Assembly (NCBI RefSeq): GCF_029227915.1 | Contig: NC_079888.1 | Span: 806,001 to 870,000 of the forward strand | Origin: Hydractinia symbiolongicarpus | Taxonomy: Eukaryota > Cnidaria > Hydrozoa > Anthoathecata > Hydractiniidae | Direction: 5' to 3' | Length of the DNA stretch: 64,000 nt | Shown here: piece after piece, positions 35,740-48,321 of the stretch | Layout of the letters: every line of letters starts with the position of its first letter | Position numbering within the stretch: the first letter of the stretch is position 1 | Notes under the pieces: generated by a model | Told to the model about the DNA's origin: nothing | What the model saw: the letters and a program-made list of their open reading frames with translations, nothing else | The model's database searches: none | Program-made: the position numbers and the translations under genes

Positions 35740-37950
35740 TTCAAAAGCAATACCACTAAGTAATATCGAAAAAAAACACTTAATACATGTTGGTACGGAC
35801 TCAAACGGATTGACACCGTCAGAAAGTCAATGAAAAGTAGTTTTTGAAACTGTCTCTGTTTTTTCAGCGCAAACTAACGGCTAGGATTGGTCCCACAGTA
35901 AAAAATGACTTATTTGTCTAAATTTTTAAATAAAGCGCTCCCACAGCGCCCAGTGTAATCGCTGAGTTCCGGCAATCATGTCTAGTTAAAAAGAATGTTA
36001 TTTCTTGGAGTCCAATTGGCTCATTTATCACATTTAGAAGATGACAGTCCAGAATCAGTTCAATTAAGTCCCACAGTCAATCGTTTCACTTTCAAAAGCA
36101 ATACCACTTAGTAATATTGAAAAAAAGCACTTAATACATGTTGGTACGGATATGTGAAGCAACCGTTGTAACTCAAACGGATTGACACCGTTAGAAAGTC
36201 AATGAAAAGTAGTTTTTGAAACTGTCTCTGTTTTTTCAGCGCGAACTAACGGCTAGGATTGGTCCCACAGTAAAAAATGACTTATTTATCTAAATTTTTA
36301 AATGAAGCGCTACCACAGGGTCCAGTGTAATCGTTGAGTTCCGGCAATCATGTCGAGTTAAAAAGAATGTTATTTCTTGGAGTCCAATTGGCTCATTTAT
36401 CACAATTATAAGGTCACAGTCCAGAATCAGTTCAATTAAGTCCCACAGTCAATCGTTTCACTTTCAAAAGCGATACCACTTAGTAATATCGAAAAAAAAC
36501 ACTTAATACATGTTGGGACGGATATGTGAATCAACCGTTGTAACTCAAACGGATTGACACCGTTAGAAAGTCAATGAAAGGTAGTTTTTGAACCTGTCTC
36601 TACTTCTTCAGCGCGAACTAACGGCTAGGATTGGTCCCACAGAAAAAAATGACTTATTTATCTTAATTTTTAAATAAAGCGCTCCCACAGCGCCCAGTGT
36701 AATCGCTGAGTTCCGGCAATCATGTCGAGTTAAAAAGAATGTTATTTCTTGGAGTCCAATTGGCTCATTTATCACATTTATAAGATGACAGTCCAGAATC
36801 AGTTCAATTATGTCCCACAGTCAATCGTTTCACTTTCAAAAGCGATACCACTTAGTAATATCGAAAAAAAACACTTAATACATGTTGGTACGGATATGTG
36901 AAGCAACCGTTTTAACTCAAACGGATTGACACCGTTAGAAAGTCAATGAAATGTAGTTTTTGAAACTGGCTCTATTTCTTCAGCGTAAACTAACGGATAG
37001 GATTGGTCCCACAGTAAAAAATTACTTATTTATCGAAATTTTTAAATAAAACGCTACCACAGGGTCCAGTGTAATCGCTGAGTTCCGGCAACCATGTCGA
37101 GTTAAAAAGAATGTTATTTCTTGGAGTTCAATTGGCTCATTTATCACATTTATAAGGTCACAGTCCAGAAACAGTTCAATTAATTCCCACAGTCAATCGT
37201 TTCACTTTTAAAAGCGATACAACTTAGTAAGATCGGAACAAATCGCTAAATACATGTTGGTACGAATACGTGACGCAATCGTTGTAACTCAAACGGATTG
37301 ACACCGTCAGAAAGTCAATGAAAAGTAGTTTTTGAAACTGTCTCGGTTTTTTCAGCGCGAACTAACGGCTAGGATTGGTCCCACAGTAAAAAATGACTTA
37401 TTTATCTAAATTTTTAAATGAAGCGCTACCATAGTGTCCAGTGTAATCATTGAGTTCCGGCAATCATGTGGAGTTAAAAAGAATGTTATTTCTTGAAGTC
37501 AAATTGGCACATTTATCACATTTAGAAGATGACAGTCCAGAATCAGTTCAATTAAGTCCAACAGTCAATCGTTTCACTTTCAAAAGCAATACCACTTAGT
37601 AATATCGAAAAAAAACACTTAATACATGTTGGTACGGATATGTGAAGAAACCGTTGTAACTCAAACGGATTGACACCGTTAGAAAGTCAATGAAATGTAG
37701 TTTTTGAAACTGTCTCTGTTTTTTCAGCGCGAACTAACGGCTAGGATTGGTCCCACAGTAAAAAATGACTTATTTATCTAAATTTTTAAATGAAGCGCTA
37801 CCACAGGGTCCAGTGTAATCGTTGAGTTCCGGCAATCATGTCGAGTTAAAAAGAATGTTATTTCTTGGAGTCCAATTGGCTCATTTATCACATTTAGAAG
37901 ATGACAGTCCAGAATCAGTTCAATTAAGTCCCACAGTCAATCGTTTCACT
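35740..37950 (+). repeat. Late region C hexamer, copy 1 (2211 bp), first monomer short by 21 bp
   Basis: Starts are 35740, 36091, 36463, 36835, 37208 and 37579. The first monomer is only 351 bp because GGTACGGA is joined directly to CTCAAACGG at 35799/35800. The next unit begins at 37951 with the same deletion. Other marks: TCGGTTTTTTCAGCG near 37344, GTAAACTAACGG near 36985, AAAACGCTACC near 37049, and GTCCAACAGTC near 37556. Confidence 0.8.
35799..35800. other. 21-bp deletion within monomer (first of three copies)
   Basis: Other monomers of this group read GGTACGGATATGTG, then the first CCGTT, then GTAACTCAAACGG. Here GGTACGGA is followed at once by CTCAAACGG, so 21 bases are missing, including the first CCGTT of the inverted-repeat motif. 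The same junction is seen at 38010/38011 and 39105/39106, and in no other monomer I checked. It is a lineage tag for this amplification. Confidence 0.85.
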
Positions 37951-39045
37951 TTCAAAAGCAATACCACTTAGTAATATCGAAAAAAAACACTTAATACATG
38001 TTGGTACGGACTCAAACGGATTGACACCGTCAGAAAGTCAATGAAAAGTAGTTTTTGAAACTGTCTCTGTTTTTTCAGCGCGAACTAACGGCTAGGATTG
38101 GTCCCACAGTAAAAAATGACTTATTTGTATAAATTTTTAAATAAAGCGCTCCCACAGCGCCCAGTGTAATCGCTGAGTTCTGGCAATCATGTCTAGTTAA
38201 AAAGAATGTTATTTCTTGGAGTCCAATTGGCTCATTTATCACATTTAGAAGATGACAGTCCAGAATCAGTTCAATTAAGTCCCACAGTCAATCGTTTCAC
38301 TTTCAAAAGCAATACCACTTAGTAATATCGAAAAAAAACACTTAATACATGTTGGTACGGATATGTGAAGCAACCGTTTTAACTCAAACGGATTGACACC
38401 GTTAGAAAGTCAATGAAATGTAGTTTTTGAAACTGGCTCTATTTCTTCAGCGTAAACTAACGGATAGGATTGGTCCCACAGTAAAAAATTACTTATTTAT
38501 CGAAATTTTTAAATAAAACGCTACCACAGGGTCCAGTGTAATCGCTGAGTTCCGGCAACCATGTCGAGTTAAAAAGAATGTTATTTCTTGAAGTCAAATT
38601 GGCACATTTATCACATTTAGAAGATGACAGTCCAGAATCAGTTCAATTAAGTCCAACAGTCAATCGTTTCACTTTCAAAAGCAATACCACTTAGTAATAT
38701 CGAAAAAAAACACTTAATACATGTTGGTACGGATATGTGAAGCAACCGTTGTAACTCAAACGGATTGACACCGTTAGAAAGTCAATGAAATGTAGTTTTT
38801 GAAACTGTCTCTGTTTTTTCAGCGCGAACTAACGGCTAGGATTGGTCCCACAGTAAAAAATGACTTATTTATCTAAATTTTTAAATGAAGCGCTACCACA
38901 GGGTCCAGTGTAATCGTTGAGTTCCGGCAATCATGTCGAGTTAAAAAGAATGTTATTTCTTGGAGTCCAATTGGCTCATTTATCACATTTAGAAGATGAC
39001 AGTCCAGAATCAGTTCAATTAAGTCCCACAGTCAATCGTTTCACT
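37951..39045 (+). repeat. Late region C unit reduced to a trimer (1095 bp)
   Basis: Starts are 37951 (21-bp-deleted), 38302 and 38674. The middle monomer is a hybrid. Its front is like 36091, its back (CCGTTTTAAC, GGCTCTATTTCTTCAGCG, AAAACGCTACC, CAACCATGTCG) is like 36835, and it then joins TTCTTGAAGTCAAATT of the following type. Three monomers of the hexamer are thus missing. The stretch from 37491 is repeated at 38586 at offset 1095. Confidence 0.8.
38010..38011. other. 21-bp deletion within monomer (second copy)
   Basis: Same GGTACGGA-CTCAAACGG junction as at 35799/35800, 2211 bp downstream. The monomer starting at 37951 is 351 bp long. The following CCGTCAGAAAG is shared by all three deleted monomers. 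Confidence 0.85.
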
Positions 39046-41255
39046 TTCAAAAGCAATACCACTTAGTAATATCGAAAAAAAACACTTAATACATGTTGGT
39101 ACGGACTCAAACGGATTGACACCGTCAGAAAGTCAATGAAAAGTAGTTTTTGAAACTGTCTCTGTTTTTTCAGCGCGAACTAACGGCTAGGATTGGTCCC
39201 ACAGTAAAAAATGACTTATTTGTATAAATTTTTAAATAAAGCGCTCCCACAGCGCCCAGTGTAATCGCTGAGTTCTGGCAATCATGTCTAGTTAAAAAGA
39301 ATGTTATTTCTTGGAGTCCAATTGGCTCATTTATCACATTTAGAAGATGACAGTCCAGAATCAGTTCAATTAAGTCCCACAGTCAATCGTTTCACTTTCA
39401 AAAGCAATACCACTTAGTAATATCGAAAAAAAGCACTTAATACATGTTGGTACGGATATGTGAAGCAACCGTTGTAACTCAAACGGATTGACACCGTTAG
39501 AAAGTCAATGAAAAGTAGTTTTTGAAACTGTCTCTGTTTTTTCAGCGCGAACTAACGGCTAGGATTGGTCCCACAGTAAAAAATGACTTATTTATCTAAA
39601 TTTTTAAATGAAGCGCTACCACAGGGTCCAGTGTAATCGTTGAGTTCCGGCAATCATGTCGAGTTAAAAAGAATGTTATTTCTTGGAGTCCAATTGGCTC
39701 ATTTATCACAATTATAAGGTAACAGTCCAGAATCAGTTCAATTAAGTCCCACAGTCAATCGTTTCACTTTCAAAAGCGATACCACTTAGTAATATCGAAA
39801 AAAAACACTTAATACATGTTGGTACGGATATGTGAATCAACCGTTGTAACTCAAACGGATTGACACCGTTAGAAAGTCAATGAAAGGTAGTTTTTGAACC
39901 TGTCTCTATTTCTTCAGCGCGAACTAACGGCTAGGATTGGTCCCACAGTAAAAAATGACTTATTTATCTTAATTTTTAAATAAAGCGCTCCCACAGCGCC
40001 CAGTGTAATCGCTGAGTTCCGGCAATCATGTCGAGTTAAAAAGAATGTTATTTCTTGGAGTCCAATTGGCTCATTTATCACATTTATAAGATGACAGTCC
40101 AGAATCAGTTCAATTATGTCCCACAGTCAATCGTTTCACTTTCAAAAGCGATACCACTTAGTAATATCGAAAAAAAACACTTAAGACATGTTGGTACGGA
40201 TATGTGAAGCAACCGTTTTAACTCAAACGGATTGACACCGTTAGAAAGTCAATGAAATGTAGTTTTTGAAACTGGCTCTATTTCTTCAGCGTAAACTAAC
40301 GGATAGGATTGGTCCCACAGTAAAAAATTACTTATTTATCGAAATTTTTAAATAAAGCGCTACCACAGGGTCCAGTGTAATCGCTGAGTTCCGGCAACCA
40401 TGTCGAGTTAAAAAGAATGATATTTCTTGGAGTTCAATTGGCTCATTTATCACATTTATAAGGTCACAGTCCAGAAACAGTTCAATTAATTCCCACAGTC
40501 AATCGTTTCACTTTTAAAAGCGATACAACTTAGTAAGATCGGAACAAATCGCTAAATACATGTTGGTACGAATACGTGACGCAATCGTTGTAACTCAAAC
40601 GGATTGACACCGTCAGAAAGTCAATGAAGAGTAGTTTTTGAAACTGTCTCGGTTTTTTCAGCGCGAACTAACGGCTAGGATTGGTCCCACAGTAAAAAAT
40701 AATTATTTATCCAAATTTTTAAATGAAGCGCTACCATAGTGTCCAGTGTAATCATTGAGTTCCGGCAATCATGTGGAGTTAAAAAGAATGTTATTTCTTA
40801 GAGTCAAATTGGCACATTTATCACATTTAGAAGATGACAGTCCAGAATCAGTTCAATTAAGTCCAACAGTCAATCGTTTCACTTTCAAAAGCAATACCAC
40901 TTAGTAATATCGAAAAAAAACACTTAATACATGTTGGTACGGATATGTGAAGCAACCGTTGTAACTCAAACGGATTGACACCGTTAGAAAGTCAATGAAA
41001 TGTAGTTTTTGAAACTGTCTCTGTTTTTTCAGCGCGAACTAACGGCTAGGATTGGTCCCACAGTAAAAAATGACTTATTTATCTAAATTTTTAAATAAAG
41101 CGCTACCACAGGGTCCAGTGTAATCGTTGAGTTCCGGCAATCATGTCGAGTTAAAAAGAATGTTATTTCTTGGAGTCCAATTGGCTCATTTATCACAATT
41201 ATAAGGTAACAGTCCAGAATCAGTTCAATTAAGTCCCACAGTCAATCGTTTCACT
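39046..41255 (+). repeat. Late region C hexamer, copy 2 (2210 bp)
   Basis: Starts are 39046 (21-bp-deleted), 39397, 39769, 40141, 40514 and 40884. From 39397 the block follows 36091-37578 at offset 3306, which equals nine monomers minus two 21-bp deletions. New private variants arise here: AAGGTAACAGTCC at 39717, TTAAGACATGTTGG near 40180, AATGAAGAGTAG near 40623 and AAAAAATAATTATTTATCC near 40692. All four reappear in the next block. Confidence 0.82.
39105..39106. other. 21-bp deletion within monomer (third copy)
   Basis: Same junction as at 35799/35800 and 38010/38011, 1095 bp after the second. The monomer starting at 39046 is 351 bp. The tetramer block that follows at 41256 lacks the deleted monomer altogether. 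Confidence 0.85.
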
Positions 41256-42743
41256 TTCAAAAGCGATACCACTTAGTAATATCGAAAAAAAACACTTAAT
41301 ACATGTTGGTACGGATATGTGAATCAACCGTTGTAACTCAAACGGATTGACACCGTTAGAAAGTCAATGAAAGGTAGTTTTTGAACCTGTCTCTATTTCT
41401 TCAGCGCGAACTAACGGCTAGGATTGGTCCCACAGTAAAAAATGACTTATTTATCTTAATTTTTAAATAAAGCGCTCCCACAGCGCCCAGTGTAATCGCT
41501 GAGTTCCGGCAATCATGTCGAGTTAAAAAGAATGTTATTTCTTGGAGTCCAATTGGCTCATTTATCACATTTATAAGATGACAGTCCAGAATCAGTTCAA
41601 TTATGTCCCACAGTCAATCGTTTCACTTTCAAAAGCGATACCACTTAGTAATATCGAAAAAAAACACTTAAGACATGTTGGTACGGATATGTGAAGCAAC
41701 CGTTTTAACTCAAACGGATTGACACCGTTAGAAAGTCAATGAAATGTAGTTTTTGAAACTGGCTCTATTTCTTCAGCGTAAACTAACGGATAGGATTGGT
41801 CCCACAGTAAAAAATTACTTATTTATCGAAATTTTTAAATAAAGCGCTACCACAGGGTCCAGTGTAATCGCTGAGTTCCGGCAACCATGTCGAGTTAAAA
41901 AGAATGTTATTTCTTGGAGTTCAATTGGCTCATTTATCACATTTATAAGGTCACAGTCCAGAAACAGTTCAATTAATTCCCACAGTCAATCGTTTCACTT
42001 TTAAAAGCGATACAACTTAGTAAGATCGGAACAAATCGCTAAATACATGTTGGTACGAATACGTGACGCAATCGTTGTAACTCAAACGGATTGACACCGT
42101 CAGAAAGTCAATGAAGAGTAGTTTTTGAAACTGTCTCGGTTTTTTCAGCGCGAACTAACGGCTAGGATTGGTCCCACAGTAAAAAATAATTATTTATCCA
42201 AATTTTTAAATGAAGCGCTACCATAGTGTCCAGTGTAATCATTGAGTTCCGGCAATCATGTGGAGTTAAAAAGAATGTTATTTCTTAGAGTCAAATTGGC
42301 ACATTTATCACATTTAGAAGATGACAGTCCAGAATCAGTTCAATTAAGTCCAACAGTCAATCGTTTCACTTTCAAAAGCAATACCACTTAGTAATATCGA
42401 AAAAAAACACTTAATACATGTTGGTACGGATATGTGAAGCAACCGTTGTAACTCAAACGGATTGACACCGTTAGAAAGTCAATGAAATGTAGTTTTTGAA
42501 ACTGTCTCTGTTTTTTCAGCGCGAACTAACGGCTAGGATTGGTCCCACAGTAAAAAATGACTTATTTATCTAAATTTTTAAATAAAGCGCTACCACAGGG
42601 TCCAGTGTAATCGTTGAGTTCCGGCAATCATGTCGAGTTAAAAAGAATGTTATTTCTTGGAGTCCAATTGGCTCATTTATCACAATTATAAGGTCACAGT
42701 CCAGAATCAGTTCAATTAAGTCCCACAGACAATTGTTTCACTT
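41256..42743 (+). repeat. Late region C unit reduced to a tetramer (1488 bp)
   Basis: Starts are 41256, 41628, 42001 and 42371. The block repeats 39769-41255 at offset 1487, sharing AAGGTAACAGTCC (41204), TTAAGACATGTTGG, AATGAAGAGTAG and AAAAAATAATTATTTATCC. The first two monomers of the hexamer, including the 21-bp-deleted one, are missing. Toward its end the variant CCCACAGACAATTG appears (42724), which is the start marker of the 15-monomer repeat of region D. Confidence 0.82.
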
Positions 42744-45700
42744 TTAAAAGCGAGACAACTTAGTAAGATCGGAAAAAATCGCTAAATACATGTTGGTACG
42801 AATATGTGAAGCAACCGTTGTAACTCAAACGGATTGACACCGTTAGAAAGTCAATGAAATCTCGTTTTTGAAACTGTCTCTATTTCTTCAGCGCGAACTA
42901 ACGGCTACGATTGGTCCCACAGTAAAAAATGACATATTTATCTTAAGTTTAAATAAAGCGCTCCCACAGCGCCCAGTGTAATCGCTGAGTTCCGGCAATC
43001 ATTTCGAGTTAAAAAGAATGTTTTTTCTTGGAGTCCAATTGGCTCATTTATCACATTTATAAGATGACAGTACAGAATCAGTTCAATTAAGTCCCACAGT
43101 CAATCGTTTCACTTTCAAAAGCAATACCACTTAGTAATATCGAAAAAAAACACTTAATACATGTTGGTACGGATATGTGAAGCAACCGTTGTAACTCAAA
43201 CGGATTGACACCGTTAGAAAGTCAATGAAAAGTAGTTTTTGAAACTGTCTCTGTTTTTTCAGCGCGAACTAACGGCTAGGATTGGTCCCACAGTAAAAAA
43301 TGACTTATTTATCTAAATTTTTAAATGAAGCGCTTCCACAGGGTCCAGTGTAATCGTTGAGTTCCGGCAATCATGTCGAGTTAAAAAGAATGTTATTTCT
43401 TGGAGTCCAAGTGGCTCATTTATCACATTTATAAGGTCACAGTCCAGAATCAGTTCAATTAGGTCCCACAGTCAATTGTTTCACTTTTAAAAGCGATACA
43501 ACTTAGTAAGATCGGAAAAAATCGCTAAGTACATGTTGGTACGAATATGAGAAGCAACCGTTGTAACTCAAACGGATTGACACCGTTAGAAAGTCAATGA
43601 AATGTAGTTTTTGAAACTGTCTCTACTTCTTCAGCGCGAACTAACGGCTAGGATTGGTCCCACAGTAAAAAATGACTTATTTATCTTAATTTTTAAATAA
43701 AGCGCTCCCACAGCGCCCAGTGTAATCGCTGAGTTCCGGCAATCATGTCGAGTTAAAAAGAATGTTATTTCTTGGATTCCAATTGGCTCATTTCTCATAT
43801 TTATAAGATCACAGTCCAGAATCAGTTCAATTAAGTCCCACAGTCAATTGTTTCACTTTTAAAAGCGATACAACTTAGTAATATCGGAAAAAACGCTAAA
43901 TACATGTTGGTACGAATATGTGACGCAACCGTTGTAACTCAAACGGATTGACACCGTTAAAAAGACAATGAAATGTAGTTTTTGAAACTGTCTCTATTTC
44001 TTCAGCGTGAACTATCGGATAGGATTGGTCTCACAGTAAAAAATGACTTATTTATCGAAATTTTTAAATGAAGCGCTACCACAGAGTCCAGTGTAATCGC
44101 TGAGTTCCGGCAATCATGTCAAATTAAGAAGATTGTCATTCCTTGGAGACCAAGTGACTCATTTATCACATTTAGCAGGTCACAGTTCAGAATCAGTTCA
44201 ATTAAGTCCCACAGTCAATCGGTTTACTTTTAAAAGCGATACAACTTAGTAATACCGGAAGAAATCGCTAAATACATGTTGGTATGAATCTTAGACGCAA
44301 CCGTTGTAACTCAAACGGATTGACACCGTTAGAAAGTCAATGAAATCTAGTTTTTGAAACTGTCTCTATTTCTTCAGCGCGAACTAACGGCTAGGATTGG
44401 TCCCACAATAAAAAATGACATATTTATCTTAATTTTTAAATAAAGCGCTCCCACAGTGCCCAGTGTAATCGCTGAGTTCCGGCAATCATGTCGAGTTAAA
44501 AAGAATGTTATTTCTTGGAGTCCAATTGTCTCATTTATCACACTTATAAGGTCACAGTCCAGAATCAGTTCAATTAATTCCCACAGTCAATCGTTTCACT
44601 TTTAAAAGCGATAAAACTTAGTAATATCGGATAAAATCGCTAAATACATGTTGGTACGAATATGTGAAGCAACCGTTGTAACTCAAACGGATTGACACCG
44701 TTAAAAAGACAATGAAATGTAGTTTTTGAAACTGTCTCTGTTTCTTCAGCGTGAACTAACGAATAGGATTGGTCCCACAGTAAAAAATGACATATTTATC
44801 ATAATTTTTAAATGAAGCGCTACCACAGAGTCCAGTGTAATCGCTGAGTTCCGGCAATGATGTCAAATTAAGAAGATTGTCATTCCTTGGGGACCAAGTG
44901 ACTCATTTATCACATTTAGCAGATGACAGTCCAGAATCAGTTCAATTAAGTCCCACAGTCAATCGTTTCACTTTCAAAAGCGATACCACTTAGTAATATC
45001 GAAAAAAAACACTTAATACATGTTGGTACGGATATGTGAAGCAACCGTTGTAACTCAAACGGATTGACACCGTTAGAAAGTCAATGAAAAGTAGTTTTTG
45101 AAACTGTCTCTGTTTCTTCAGCGCGAACTAACGGCTAGGATTGGTCCCACAATAAAAAATGACATATTTATCTTAATTTTTAAATAAAGCACTCCCACAG
45201 TGCCCAGCGTAATCGCTGAGTTCCGGCAATCATGTCGAGTTAAAAAGAATGTTATTTCTTGGAGTCCAATTGTCTCATTTATCACACTTATAAGGTCACA
45301 GTCCAGAATCAGTTCAATTAATTCCCACAGTCAATCGTTTCACTTTTAAAAGCGATACAACTTAGTAATATCGGACAAAATCGCTAAATACATGTTGGTA
45401 CGAATATGTGAAGCAACCGTTGTAACTCAAACGGATTGACACCGTTAGAAACTCGATGAAAGGTGGTTTTTGAAACTGTCTCTATTTCTTCAGCGTGAAC
45501 TAACGAATAGGATTGGTCCCACAGTAAAAAATGACATATTTATCATAATTTTTAAATAAAGCGCTCCCACATGGTCCAGTGTAATCGCTGAGTTGCGGCA
45601 ATTATGTCGAGTTAAAAAGAATGTTATTTCTTGGAGTTCAATGGGCTCATTTATCACATTTATCAGGTCACAGTCCAGAATCAGTTCAACTAATTCCCAC

Positions 45701-48321
45701 AGTCAATCAGTTCACCGTTAAAAGCGATACAACTTAGTAATATCGGAACAAAATCACTAAATACATGTTGGTACGAATATGTGACGCAACCGTTGTAACT
45801 CAAACGGATTGACACCGTTAAAAAGACAATGAAATGTAGTTTTTGAAACTGTCTCTATTTCTTCAGCGTGAACTAACGGATAGGATTGGTCCCACAGTAA
45901 AAAATGACTTTTTTATCGAAATTTTTAAATGAAGCGCTACCACAGAGTCCAGTGTAATCGCTGAGTTCCGGCAATCATGTCAAATTAAGAAGATTGTCAT
46001 TCCTTGGAGACCAAGTGACTCATTTATCACATTTAGCAGATCACAGTCCAGAATCAGTTCAATTAAGTCCCACAGTCAATCGTTTCACTTTTAAAAGCGA
46101 TACAACGTAGTAATACCGGAAGAAATCGCTAAATATATGTTGGTATGAATCTTTGACGCAACCGTTGTAACTCAAACGGATTGACACCGTTAGAAAGTCA
46201 ATGAAATCTAGTTTTTGAAACTGTCTCTATTTCTTCAGCGCGAACTAACGGCTAGGATTGGTCCCACAGTAAAAAATGATTATTTATCTAAATTTTTAAA
46301 TGAAGCGCTACCATAGTGTCCAGTGTAATCATTGAGTTCCGGCAATCATGTGGAGTTAAAAAGAATGTTATTTCTTGGAGTCAAATTGGCACATTTATCA
46401 CATTTAGAAGATGACAGTCCAGAATCAGTTCAATTAAGTCCAACAGTCAATCGTTTCACTTTCAAAAGCAATACCACTTAGTAATATCGAAAAAAAACAC
46501 TTAATACATGTTGGTACGGATATGTGAAGCAACCGTTGTAACTCAAACGGATTGACACCGTTAGAAAGTCAATGAAATGTAGTTTTTGAAACTGTCTCTG
46601 TTTTTTCAGCGCGAACTAACGGCTAGGATTGGTCCCACAATAAAAAATGACATATTTATCTTAATTTTTAAATAAAGCACTCCCACAGTGCCCAGCGTAA
46701 TCGCTGAGTTCCGGCAATCATGTCGAGTTAAAAAGAATGTTATTTCTTGGAGTCCAATTGTCTCATTTATCACACTTATAAGGTCACAGTCCAGAATCAG
46801 TTCAATTAATTCCCACAGTCAATCGTTTCACTTTTAAAAGCGATACAACTTAGTAATATCGGACAAAATCGCTAAATACATGTTGGTACGAATATGTGAA
46901 GCAACCGTTGTAACTCAAACGGATTGACACCGTTAGAAACTCGATGAAAGGTGGTTTTTGAAACTGTCTCTATTTCTTCAGCGTGAACTAACGAATAGGA
47001 TTGGTCCCACAGTAAAAAATGACATATTTATCATAATTTTTAAATAAAGCGCTCCCACATGGTCCAGTGTAATCGCTGAGTTGCGGCAATTATGTCGAGT
47101 TAAAAAGAATGTTATTTCTTGGAGTTCAATTGGCTCATTTATCACATTTATCAGGTCACAGTCCAGAATCAGTTCAACTAATTCCCACAGTCAATCAGTT
47201 CACCGTTAAAAGCGATACAACTTAGTAATATCGGAACAAAATCACTAAATACATGTTGGTACGAATATGTGACGCAACCGTTGTAACTCAAACGGATTGA
47301 CACCGTTAAAAAGACAATGAAATGTAGTTTTTGAAACTGTCTCTATTTCTTCAGCGTGAACTAACGGATAGGATTGGTCCCACAGTAAAAAATGACTTTT
47401 TTATCGAAATTTTTAAATGAAGCGCTACCACAGAGTCCAGTGTAATCGCTGAGTTCCGGCAATCATGTCAAATTAAGAAGATTGTCATTCCTTGGAGACC
47501 AAGTGACTCATTTATCACATTTAGCAGATCACAGTCCAGAATCAGTTCAATTAAGTCCCACAGTCAATCGTTTCACTTTTAAAAGCGATACAACGTAGTA
47601 ATACCGGAAGAAATCGCTAAATATATGTTGGTATGAATCTTTGACGCAACCGTTGTAACTCAAACGGATTGACACCGTTAGAAAGTCAATGAAATCTAGT
47701 TTTTGAAACTGTCTCTATTTCTTCAGCGCGAACTAACGGCTAGGATTGGTCCCACAGTAAAAAATGATTATTTATCTAAATTTTTAAATGAAGCGCTACC
47801 ATAGTGTCCAGTGTAATCATTGAGTTCCGGCAATCATGTGGAGTTAAAAAGAATGTTATTTCTTGGAGTCAAATTGGCACATTTATCACATTTAGAAGAT
47901 GACAGTCCAGAATCAGTTCAATTAAGTCCAACAGTCAATCGTTTCACTTTCAAAAGCAATACCACTTAGTAATATCGAAAAAAAACACTTAATACATGTT
48001 GGTACGGATATGTGAAGCAACCGTTGTAACTCAAACGGATTGACACCGTTAGAAAGTCAATGAAATGTAGTTTTTGAAACTGTCTCTGTTTTTTCAGCGC
48101 GAACTAACGGCTAGGATTGGTCCCACAGTAAAAAATGACTTATTTATCTAAATTTTTAAATGAAGCGCTACCACAGGGTCCAGTGTAATCGTTGAGTTCC
48201 GGCAATCATGTCGAGTTAAAAAGAATGTTATTTCTTGGAGTCCAATTGGCTCATTTATCACAATTATAAGGTCACAGTCCAGAATCAGTTCAATTAAGTC
48301 CCACAGACAATTGTTTCACTT
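42744..48321 (+). repeat. Region D 15-monomer unit, copy 1 (5578 bp)
   Basis: Starts are 42744, 43114, 43487, 43859, 44230, 44602, 44973, 45346, 45718, 46091, 46461, 46834, 47206, 47579 and 47949. Markers CACAGACAATTG (42724), AGCGAGACAAC, TCTTAAGTTTAAATAAAG, AATTAGGTCCCAC (43457), CTAAGTACATG, AATATGAGAAGC and GAACTATCGGATAGG all recur 5578 bp downstream. Similarity at this offset extends from about 42.17 to about 45.68 kb. The second half contains a nested tetramer duplication. Confidence 0.8.
45135..48110 (+). repeat. Nested tetramer duplication in region D (2 x 1488 bp)
   Basis: Copy 1 is about 45135-46622 and copy 2 about 46623-48110. Shared private variants at offset 1488 are AAGCACTCCCACAGTGCCC with CCAGCGTAATCG (45189 and 46677), GAAACTCGATGAAAGG, CATGGTCCAGTG, GAGTTGCGGCAATT, ATCAGTTCACCG, TGACTTTTTTATCG, ACAACGTAGTAATACC (46105 and 47593) and AAAATGATTATTTATC. 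One difference seen is AATGGGCTC near 45641 against AATTGGCTC in copy 2. Confidence 0.82.
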
